Assembly: GCA_024695545.1 (NCBI GenBank)
Contig: JAILHZ010000090.1
Coordinates: 1-19,394 of the forward strand
Length of the DNA: 19,394 bases
From: Clostridiales bacterium
GTDB lineage: Bacteria > Bacillota_A > Clostridia > Saccharofermentanales > Saccharofermentanaceae
Reading direction: 5' to 3'
Positions 6,493 through 12,649 of the stretch are shown here, one piece after another. Made by a program: the position numbers and the translations under genes. How positions within the stretch are numbered: position 1 is the first letter of the stretch; each line of letters opens with the position of its first letter. The notes under the pieces were generated by a model. It saw nothing but the letters and a program-made list of their open reading frames with translations, searched no databases and had not been told where the DNA came from.

Positions 6493-6555
6493 CGAAAAGC
6501 ACCGGTACCCGGGGTGTGGGTGCGGTGATCCCAGGCATGGGGCAAGTGCTTTTCG
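6493..6555. repeat. inverted pair of the iterated motif, intergenic copy 2
   Basis: CGAAAAGCAC (6493-6502) and GTGCTTTTCG (6546-6555) form a perfect 10-bp inverted repeat around 43 nt. It lies 27 nt upstream of the PAP2 gene start. The left arm extends to CGAAAAGCACCGGTACC, a 17-mer also present in reverse at 15436-15452 inside a glycosyltransferase gene. Confidence 0.75.
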
Positions 6556-6582
6556 CGCATAGGAAGGGTATGAAAAAGAAGT

Positions 6583-7236
6583 ATGAAAGTAGACTTTAAG
6601 AGGAAGCTGAAACTCGTTCTGCCGATGGTGATCTTTATCACGATCTACATGGTGTTTTTCTTCCTCGTCGAGAGCATCGACGCGAGTTCGTACTACGTGC
6701 CGGAGATCGCGATCGACCACGATATTCCGTTCATTCCCGCGTTCATTATTCCGTATGTCATGTGGTTCCCGTGGATCCCGTTCGTCTGCCTGTGGGCGCT
6801 GTTTACGGATGAAAAAACATTCACAAAGATCACCCGCCTTCTCATGATCGGGATGAGTCTTTTTATCATCATTTCCGCGATTTTTCCGACCAGGCTGTTC
6901 CTGCGTCCGGACGAGGTTCCCGGCAACGATATCTGCAGCAAAATGGTCCGCTACCTCTACAGCATCGACACGCCGACGAACGTGTTCCCGAGCATTCACG
7001 TCTACGATACGCTCGTGCTCTGCTACGGTGTTTTTATCGGCAAATGCGCGCTCTTTAAGAACACGCTGTTCCGGATTTTTACTGTCCTTCTGACGGTCGC
7101 GATCTGCATGGCAACGTGCTTCCTGAAGCAGCACTCCGTCACCGACGGCATCGCCGCAGTCGTCATGCTCGTTGTCGCCGTAGTTGTTTATGATCTCGTC
7201 GCAAGTGCTTTTGCGAAGAAAAAGGTGGTAAAATAA
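6583..7236 (+). CDS. PAP2 superfamily membrane phosphatase (AUR1/PAP2_3-like)
   Basis: The protein has 217 residues with about six hydrophobic segments. The PAP2 signature is present in modified form: PTRLFLRPDE supplies the Arg-Pro pair, FPSIHVYD stands for the PSxH motif, and KQHSVTDGIAA gives the His-x3-Asp motif. The extended FPSIH and QHxxxD forms are typical of the inositol-phosphorylceramide synthase-like branch. Family members dephosphorylate phosphatidate, undecaprenyl pyrophosphate or similar lipids at the membrane, or transfer phospho-headgroups. The exact substrate is unknown. The ATG at 6583 has only a weak ribosome site. A stronger AGGAAGG at 6561-6567 precedes a 9-codon frame at 6570-6599 that overlaps the start, so coupled translation is possible. 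The codons at 7203-7212 (Ser-Ala-Phe near the C-terminus) carry the iterated motif. Confidence 0.85.
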   Translation: MKVDFKRKLKLVLPMVIFITIYMVFFFLVESIDASSYYVPEIAIDHDIPFIPAFIIPYVMWFPWIPFVCLWALFTDEKTFTKITRLLMIGMSLFIIISAIFPTRLFLRPDEVPGNDICSKMVRYLYSIDTPTNVFPSIHVYDTLVLCYGVFIGKCALFKNTLFRIFTVLLTVAICMATCFLKQHSVTDGIAAVVMLVVAVVVYDLVASAFAKKKVVK

Positions 7237-7292
7237 CCTTAGTAGTGATTGGCAGCATTCCCTTTTCGGGAAGCATCACGGGGGTTGTTATT

Positions 7293-7925
7293 ATGAAGAT
7301 CGATAAAGTGGACATTGATACGATCCTGCAGTCGGAAAAGCGCGGCATCTACGGCCATGAGCGCGACGAGGAAAAAGGCTTTTTCAAGAAACTTTTCGGA
7401 AAGAAAGATGAGGCGGATGCGTCTTCGTATTTTCAGGACCGGATCGTGGAGATCGGGCGCGATGAGCTTGTGGAGGAACTGTCCGGCGAGATCGATGCGT
7501 ACTGGATCGACAAGTCCGATCCGAAGACGACGGTCATTCTCACAGAGAGCTATTTTATTCTTCCCGGCAAGGAGATCTTCCCGCTGGTTGATATCGTGCA
7601 GTTCGCCATCGGAAGCACGTGGCTGCCGCCCTACGCGCAGTATGCGCTCGACCGTCTGGGCGTCCCGTACGATCCCGATTACAAGAGCGAATACGAAGAG
7701 GAAGAAGGCTTCGAGCTCGACCGCTTCAACATCGATTTTGTGATAAGCGATGAGGACAACGCATACTACATTTACACGTTCCCGATGGACATAGAGGACC
7801 GCTCGGATTTCCGTCAGAAGCTGATCGAGAAAAGTGAGGCGGAGGATCTTTCTGAGGACGAGGTCTTCGAGGGCAAGTTCAACGAAGAGCACAACGTAAG
7901 AGAACTCTTCTGGCGCGGGGTGTGA
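7293..7925 (+). CDS. acidic cytoplasmic protein of unknown function
   Basis: The protein has 210 residues from the ATG at 7293, which has GGGGG eight nt upstream; a GTG at 7245 lacks a ribosome site. It is very acidic, with runs such as YEEEEGFE and EAEDLSEDE, and has no signal peptide or membrane segment. A basic patch FFKKLFGKKDE lies near residue 30. I do not recognise the family. It follows the PAP2 gene by 56 nt on the same strand and is probably cotranscribed. The TGA stop falls in the first unit of a 35-bp tandem repeat. Confidence 0.75.
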   Translation: MKIDKVDIDTILQSEKRGIYGHERDEEKGFFKKLFGKKDEADASSYFQDRIVEIGRDELVEELSGEIDAYWIDKSDPKTTVILTESYFILPGKEIFPLVDIVQFAIGSTWLPPYAQYALDRLGVPYDPDYKSEYEEEEGFELDRFNIDFVISDEDNAYYIYTFPMDIEDRSDFRQKLIEKSEAEDLSEDEVFEGKFNEEHNVRELFWRGV

Positions 7926-8002
7926 TTACCGAACGGCGTACCTTGCGGGCGCGAGTGTGATTAACGAACGGCGTACCTTGCGGGCGCGAGTGTGATTATC
8001 GA
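7921..8002. repeat. 35-bp tandem repeat, 2.3 copies, starting at a stop codon
   Basis: Units at 7921-7955 and 7956-7990 are identical except one base (position 9, C or A), and a third begins at 7991 (TGTGATTATCGA). The first unit contains the stop of the preceding gene, so the array extends from coding into the 112-nt convergent spacer 7926-8037. The near identity points to a recent duplication. I saw no clear terminator in this spacer. Confidence 0.9.
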
Positions 8003-8037
8003 TTATTATTCGGGGAGAGGCCGGCGCAGGCTTGGGA

Positions 8038-8724
8038 TTAATTGCCGCTAACGTACGACATGTCGCTGAGGCGCTTGATGCAGCGCTTGCCGTTGTCCCA
8101 GATCATGAGCTGCGACACTCCGCCGGCATATCCGTGCATGTCCGCGACATCGTACTGCTCCACCTGCAATCCCAGAAACATCGCATAAAATGAACTGAGG
8201 ATGTCCCCGTGCGCAACGACGATGACCGTCTCCGCGGGGTCTTCCATGATGCTGTCAAAACAGGGCTTCAGGCGGTTCCACGCGTCTCTTCTGCTCTCGC
8301 CGTCGGAGAAAAGGCGGTCGTCGACCGTGACCTCATCGTGCTCGATGTTTTCCTTCAGCCACTGTACCGATTTGCCGCAGCACTTGCCGAGATTTCTCTC
8401 TCTGAGTTCCTGCTTAAGGATCGGCTCTAATCCGAGGTACTTGCCGACAATCTCCGCGGTCTGCTTCGCGCGCTTAAGATCGGACGAATACATGACCAGT
8501 GCTTTTCGGGCGGAATCATCGGACGCGTCGGACGCGGGCGCGGCAGAAGACTTCGGGGCCGAAGCGGATGAGTGCTTTTCGAGCAGCTCAGCTTGAAGCT
8601 TCTTCCCGATATTGTCCGCCTGCTGTCTCCCGAGGCCGGTCAGGTCCCAGTCCGTCCACGAGCCCACCATCCCGTTGGTGTGGTGCACGGACTGCGTATG
8701 CTGAATGGTGATGATCTGTTTCAT
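8038..8724 (-). CDS. histidine phosphatase superfamily protein (phosphoglycerate mutase-like)
   Basis: The protein has 228 residues. The order of motifs fits the family: TIQHTQS at 6-12, DLTGLGRQQA, YSSDLKRAKQTAE, LRERNLGKCCGKS and a late VVAHGDILSSF. Catalytic His9 is kept, but the usual Arg-His-Gly is Gln-His-Thr, so the phosphate-binding Arg is missing at that place. A Ser/Ala-rich insertion (about residues 49-74) separates the first motif from the SxLxRAxQTAE motif, and its two ends carry direct copies of the iterated motif. The protein is probably a cytoplasmic phosphatase with altered or weakened catalysis; the substrate is unknown. No ribosome site precedes the ATG. An extended -10 (TGGTAGAAT) ends 7 nt upstream, suggesting a leaderless mRNA. 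Confidence 0.85.
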   Translation of the reverse strand: MKQIITIQHTQSVHHTNGMVGSWTDWDLTGLGRQQADNIGKKLQAELLEKHSSASAPKSSAAPASDASDDSARKALVMYSSDLKRAKQTAEIVGKYLGLEPILKQELRERNLGKCCGKSVQWLKENIEHDEVTVDDRLFSDGESRRDAWNRLKPCFDSIMEDPAETVIVVAHGDILSSFYAMFLGLQVEQYDVADMHGYAGGVSQLMIWDNGKRCIKRLSDMSYVSGN

Positions 8725-8731
8725 GGCAAGT

Positions 8732-8740
8732 ATTCTACCA
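8732..8740 (-). promoter_or_regulatory. extended -10 promoter giving a probably leaderless phosphatase mRNA
   Basis: On the minus strand TGG-TAGAAT (8740-8732) matches the extended -10 form. Only 7 nt separate it from the ATG at 8724, so transcription should begin at or beside the start codon. There is no Shine-Dalgarno sequence, in line with a leaderless message. Confidence 0.45.
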
Positions 8741-8777
8741 CAATGCGAACACGAGTTGGGGAGAATTCAGAAATCCA

Positions 8778-9077
8778 TCGGGGTTATTTCCTGTTATCGT
8801 GATTTCCCTTGATGCTCCAAAAGCAGTTACTCAAGGGAAACCGCAAAAACGTCATTTTCACGTGTTGATTTTACCTTGGCGCGTCAGGGTTTTTCCCGTT
8901 TATTGAATTTTCCCTTGAAAAGCTTTTCCATTTTCATCAAGGGTTTTCTCTATAATTACAATTTCCCGTGAAGAGCCCCCTCATTTTCGTCAAGGGTTTT
9001 CACGAAAAAAGCGATTTCCCGTGATCGCGACCTCGAAAACCGACACGTGAAACTTTCTTTTCTTTATTTCCCCTTGA
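8778..9077. repeat. phased array of inverted 10-bp half-sites, 53-bp period
   Basis: Twelve 10-mers alternate in orientation. Forward sites (TTTCCCTTGA-like) start at 8803, 8856, 8909, 8962, 9015 and 9068. Reverse sites (TCAAGGGTTT/AAA-like) start at 8778, 8831, 8884, 8937, 8990 and 9043. Both series have an exact 53-bp step. Gaps are strictly 18 nt (forward to reverse) and 15 nt (reverse to forward). The 18-nt gaps differ in sequence, and the 15-nt gaps are mostly AT-rich. Site consensus is WWWCCCKTGA. Two sites (8856 and 9043) are TTTCACGTGT in opposite orientation. The array fills most of the 448-nt divergent spacer 8725-9172. It may be a protein-binding array; no cas gene or open frame accompanies it. 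Confidence 0.85.
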
Positions 9078-9109
9078 AAAGCACTCGCGCCGCACGCATC
9101 TGCAAACCA

Positions 9110-9118
9110 TGATATAAT
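9110..9118 (+). promoter_or_regulatory. extended -10 promoter of the DHH gene
   Basis: TGA-TATAAT at 9110-9118 is a perfect extended -10. No consensus -35 lies 17 nt upstream, as is common for extended -10 promoters. Start of transcription is expected near 9125, giving a leader of about 48 nt. A short frame (ATG at 9136, 23 codons, with AAGGGG upstream) overlaps the gene start and could be a leader peptide, but this is weak. Confidence 0.55.
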
Positions 9119-9172
9119 CACACATAAGGGGATTCATGTTTTCACACGTCAATGCTGAGGGGGATAACGGCT

Positions 9173-10162
9173 ATGACAAAGTTGGACGAATTAACAGCAA
9201 TCATTAAAGAGAGACTCGGCGGCCACAAAGTCGTCATCCAGACGCACGATTTTCCGGACCCGGATGCGGTGTCGGCAGCCTTCGGACTTCAGTATCTTCT
9301 GGGCCTCCGCGGGATACCTTCCGAGATCGTTTATTTCGGAAAGTTTGACCGAGTCACGCTCCGCCTGATGAGCGAGGAGCTCGGCGTCAAGCTGACGGCT
9401 TCAGCCGACTATACCGGCACCGAGGAAGACCTGGTCATCAACGTCGACGGTCAGAAAAACAACGCGAATTTCACCGACATGGTCGGCACGGAGATCGCGT
9501 GCATCGACCATCACCCGTGGGTCACCGAGTACGAATATCCTTTCATCGACCACCGCATTGTCGGCGCCTGCGCAACGATCGTTTTCAGTTACTTTAAGAA
9601 GAACAATATCGAGATCCCGGCGAATGTCGCGACCGCGCTCCTCTACGGCATCAAGGTCGATACGCAGAACTTCACGACAGGCGTCAAAGACGCGGATATC
9701 GATGCTTTTTCCGTGCTGAATTCTCTCGCCGATCCGACGCTGATCGCGCGCTTTGACAGTAACGAACTCGAGGTCGATGATCTGCGTGCATACGGCGCGG
9801 CGATCCAGAACTTCGTCACAAGTGACGGCGTCGGTTTCGTGCACATTCCTTTCGATTGCCCCGACCGTCTGATCGCGATGGTGTCGAACTTCATTCTTTC
9901 GCTGGACTGTGTCGTGCTCTCGGTCGTATACGCTGACAGAAACGGCGGACTCAAGTTCTCGATCCGTTCCGAGGTGCCGGGATTTATGTCCGGCGACTGG
10001 GTGCAGCTCGCACTCGCAGGCATCGGTGACGGCGGCGGACATCCGACGATGGCCGGCGGTATCATCTTCCCGGAGATGCTCCCCGTGCTCGGTGACGATC
10101 CGGATCATGTCATCCGCCAGCGCTTCCTCACGGCCCTCGCCTCGATGCAGAAAAAGCCGTAA
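9173..10162 (+). CDS. DHH/DHHA1 family phosphoesterase (NrnA-like)
   Basis: The protein has 329 residues from the ATG at 9173, which has AGGGGG nine nt upstream; the ATG at 9152 lacks a ribosome site. DHH motifs appear in order: THDFPDPDAVSAA (motif I), INVDGQ (motif II), ACIDHHPW (the DHH signature), and LLYGIKVDTQNF (motif IV). The C-terminal DHHA1 domain has GDGGGHPTMAGG for nucleotide binding. These residues bind two Mn ions. NrnA-type enzymes degrade 2- to 5-nt RNA and dephosphorylate pAp, and related enzymes cleave cyclic dinucleotide products. No CBS, GGDEF or membrane part is present, so it is a soluble stand-alone enzyme. Motif II has Asp-Gly-Gln, a small variation. It is transcribed divergently from the histidine phosphatase across the 53-bp array. 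Confidence 0.92.
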   Translation: MTKLDELTAIIKERLGGHKVVIQTHDFPDPDAVSAAFGLQYLLGLRGIPSEIVYFGKFDRVTLRLMSEELGVKLTASADYTGTEEDLVINVDGQKNNANFTDMVGTEIACIDHHPWVTEYEYPFIDHRIVGACATIVFSYFKKNNIEIPANVATALLYGIKVDTQNFTTGVKDADIDAFSVLNSLADPTLIARFDSNELEVDDLRAYGAAIQNFVTSDGVGFVHIPFDCPDRLIAMVSNFILSLDCVVLSVVYADRNGGLKFSIRSEVPGFMSGDWVQLALAGIGDGGGHPTMAGGIIFPEMLPVLGDDPDHVIRQRFLTALASMQKKP

Positions 10163-10170
10163 GCCAGGAT

Positions 10171-10217
10171 CTAAAAAAGAGTAAGCCTCAGCAAACTGTG
10201 CCCACGGCGCAGAGTTT
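10171..10217 (-). terminator. possible terminator between the DHH gene and the polysaccharide operon
   Basis: The 65-nt convergent spacer holds AAACT/AGTTT (10193-10197 and 10213-10217) with TGC/GCA inside, followed on the minus strand by a TTTTTT run at 10178-10173. Stem and U-run are 14 nt or more apart, so the fit to an intrinsic terminator is imperfect. Confidence 0.3.
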
Positions 10218-10227
10218 ACCATGCGAA

Positions 10228-11481
10228 TCAGGCGGCTTCCACCAGATACTTTCTTGATTCAACGAAGACGATCACGAACACGATGATCTCGGAAATAAGC
10301 GATGCCGCCGATGCTCCAAAAGCACCGTAGCGCGGGATCAGGATCAGGTTGTTTACGAAGTTGACGCCGAGCGTGATCATGTAGGCAATCATGAGATAGA
10401 ATTCTCTTCCCGCACACATCATGACCTGGTAGCAGACGATGTCGCCGATGCTCTTCAGCGGGATCATGAATGCGAGGATGATCAGGCACGGGACGGCGTC
10501 GGTATATTCAGAACCGAGCCACACCGAGATCAGCGGATACGAAAGCGCGATGATCCCGAGGCACATCGGAATCGAGAGGAACGTCATCATTTTTGTGCCG
10601 AGTTTGGTGAGCCGCTTGAATTCTTTCCGATCGTTTTCGTAGTAATAACTCAGTCTCGGAAGAAACACCGCTGTGATCGCGATGACCGTGGTCACCGCCA
10701 TCGTAATGATCTTCTGAGCAGATGAATAATACGCGACAGTCGAGTGCTTGTCCATGATGTCGAGCATCGTGATATCCATCCTCGCGTAGAGTTCCGTCGA
10801 CACGGTGCATAGCGCGAGAAAAACGAGAGACCGGATGTGCGGCCGAAGGCTCGTGCCGCGGAGCTGAAACCTCGCCGAGCGGCATGCGCGGATCACGTTG
10901 AGCAGGTGGTTCGCGCCATTGGCAAACACACAGATCAGGGCATACTTATAAAGGTCGTCCGACGTGCGGATCAGAAGAAAGATCGCCGCCAGCGAAAATG
11001 CTTTTACAATGAAAGAACGGATCGCGATGAACTTAAAATCTTCCGTGCCCTGGAAGTACCAGTCGACGTTGATGAAGTTCGTCACGATGGCGATCGCGCA
11101 GATGAGATAGAGCATCTTCTCGTCGCGGAACAGCGGTATAAACATCCAGCAGATCATGAACACGACGATCGCAAAAGAAGTCAGGAGCGCGTTGACGATA
11201 AGCATCTCCGAAAAGAGCTTGTCCCGCGCTTTTTTATCGTCTCTTCTGCGCGCGATCTCACGCGTAGCGTAGGCCTGGATCCCGAGTGAACCGAGGATCA
11301 CAAAGTACGAGACATTGTTCGCGGACGCCGCGTGCCGGCCGACGCCCTCCGACGTCAGAACATGCGCGACATAACCGTAACTGATCATCGGGAACAGGAT
11401 GTTCAGAAGCCGGTAGATCACTGAGAACACAGCATTTCCGGCGAGAGACTTTGTGGCTGTTTTTTCATTCATCGCATCCAT
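10228..11481 (-). CDS. polysaccharide flippase, Wzx/MOP family
   Basis: The protein has about 417 residues with 12-14 hydrophobic segments. The start region (KSLAGNAVFSVIYRLLNILFPMISYGYVAHVL) and the motif around ASANNVSYFVILGSLGIQAYATREIAR are typical of Polysacc_synt flippases of the MOP superfamily, which move undecaprenyl-linked repeat units across the membrane. The ATG at 11481 has AAAGG nine nt upstream; the ATG at 11472 (MNEK) is equally possible. It starts 4 nt after the GT4 stop, as the last gene of the operon. The Gly-Ala-Phe codons at 10318-10326 carry a copy of the iterated octamer. No Wzy polymerase is visible in this operon. Confidence 0.9.
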   Translation of the reverse strand: MDAMNEKTATKSLAGNAVFSVIYRLLNILFPMISYGYVAHVLTSEGVGRHAASANNVSYFVILGSLGIQAYATREIARRRDDKKARDKLFSEMLIVNALLTSFAIVVFMICWMFIPLFRDEKMLYLICAIAIVTNFINVDWYFQGTEDFKFIAIRSFIVKAFSLAAIFLLIRTSDDLYKYALICVFANGANHLLNVIRACRSARFQLRGTSLRPHIRSLVFLALCTVSTELYARMDITMLDIMDKHSTVAYYSSAQKIITMAVTTVIAITAVFLPRLSYYYENDRKEFKRLTKLGTKMMTFLSIPMCLGIIALSYPLISVWLGSEYTDAVPCLIILAFMIPLKSIGDIVCYQVMMCAGREFYLMIAYMITLGVNFVNNLILIPRYGAFGASAASLISEIIVFVIVFVESRKYLVEAA

Positions 11482-11485
11482 CGCC

Positions 11486-12649
11486 TCACGCCTTTCCGAT
11501 CCTGCCAAGCAGTTTCTTATAGCTTCCGTAGAACTTTGCCATCGAATATTCCTGCTCGAAAAGCACTTTCATTGCGGCTTCTTTTTCGCGCTTCACAGCA
11601 GGATCCTCATTCTTTATAAACTGCACCGCACGCACGGCTTCGTCCTCAGAACCGAATGTGTAGATCCCGCGGTCTTCCATGCCCTCGAAGATCTTGTTGC
11701 CGCCGTTCCTTGAGATGAGCGCGCTTCTTCCGAGCGACATCGTCTCCAGAAGCGCAAGATCGAAGTAGGTCTCGCGGTTCGGCAGGATAAAAAGATCGGA
11801 CGCATTCACATATGAATACGTGTCATCCGTCCACCCGACCTCGATCCAGTCAGACGACTCCGGCGGGTTGATCCGGCCCTTATTTCCGCAGCATACGACC
11901 GTCACGTTTTCGAGTTTTCCGAAGAGCGCGATCAGGCGGTCGTACCCCTTCACTTCATTATGTCTTCCGACGAAAGAAATGACGAAACGTTCATCCGGTA
12001 TTCCCAGTTCCGAACGTATCTCGCTTCTGCTTCTTCCCGGCTCGCATTTTCCCGCGCCGGTCGGAAGATAGAGGATCTTCTTTTCGTCTCTTAAAACTTC
12101 ATATTTTTTCCACGTGTGGAAGTACGGTTCCTCCGCCTCCCTGCACGGGAAGATCACACAGTCCGCGCGCGTGAACGCATATTCATCGAACGTCTCCGCA
12201 CTGTCGAAGAGTTCCTTATTCGCCCGGTATTCTTCAGGCGTGCAGACATCCTCGATCAGCTCGCGGTGTGGTGCTTTGGGCGTATGCGAAGTCAGGACCA
12301 CCCTGCCCTTATAGTCTTCCAGATTCTTCTTCTGCGTGAACATGTCCGCCGTGCTGTGGAAGTGCACGATATCGAAATCATTGAGGTCATAAGGGCCCTT
12401 CTGCCCGCTCTCAAAAAACACTTGTGCTACCCGCTCGGCGTTCTCCGGCAGCGAACGGTCCGAACCGAAAATGTGGTGCAGTCTGTTTCTGACCTTAAAG
12501 GCGCCGGACGAGTGAAACTCCTTCGGATTGAGGAACGTGATCTCGCCGTCGCCGATCTGATCCCTGTATGCCTTCAGGTTATAAAGATACCCGGAAGGCC
12601 CGCCGGACGGCGCCAGATACCGCTCATGAAAATACACCAGCACTTTCAT
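11486..12649 (-). CDS. glycosyltransferase family 4 protein
   Basis: The protein has 387 residues. It has a GT-B fold layout: an N-terminal acceptor part starting MKVLVYFHERYLAPSGGPSGYL, then the GT4 signature SFVGRHNEVKGYDRLI near the middle, and PNRETYFDLALLETMSLG with the E-x7-E type nucleotide-sugar motif near residue 300. It probably adds a sugar to the lipid-linked repeat unit on the cytoplasmic face. The ATGA overlap with the upstream gene (12646-12649) shows translational coupling, with GGAGG as ribosome site. Near the C-terminus the codons for VLFEQ at 11557-11568 carry the motif CGAAAAGCACTT on the plus strand. Confidence 0.9.
   Translation of the reverse strand: MKVLVYFHERYLAPSGGPSGYLYNLKAYRDQIGDGEITFLNPKEFHSSGAFKVRNRLHHIFGSDRSLPENAERVAQVFFESGQKGPYDLNDFDIVHFHSTADMFTQKKNLEDYKGRVVLTSHTPKAPHRELIEDVCTPEEYRANKELFDSAETFDEYAFTRADCVIFPCREAEEPYFHTWKKYEVLRDEKKILYLPTGAGKCEPGRSRSEIRSELGIPDERFVISFVGRHNEVKGYDRLIALFGKLENVTVVCCGNKGRINPPESSDWIEVGWTDDTYSYVNASDLFILPNRETYFDLALLETMSLGRSALISRNGGNKIFEGMEDRGIYTFGSEDEAVRAVQFIKNEDPAVKREKEAAMKVLFEQEYSMAKFYGSYKKLLGRIGKA

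Noticed and set aside
6342..6599. Open frame through the GC-rich divergent spacer
   Set aside because: It is Arg/Gly/Ala-rich without coding character, crosses the G-quadruplex and the inverted pair, and overlaps the PAP2 start.
8778..9077. CRISPR array
   Set aside because: Repeat units are too degenerate, 18-nt spacers too short, and no cas gene is present. The strict alternation of inverted half-sites fits a protein-binding array better.
9136..9207. 23-codon leader peptide before the DHH gene
   Set aside because: It has a plausible ribosome site but no attenuator structure or codon pattern to support a role; mentioned only under the promoter.
12410..12430. AAAAAACACTTGTG as a motif copy
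   Set aside because: It lacks the G of AAAAGCAC; it is a near match only.
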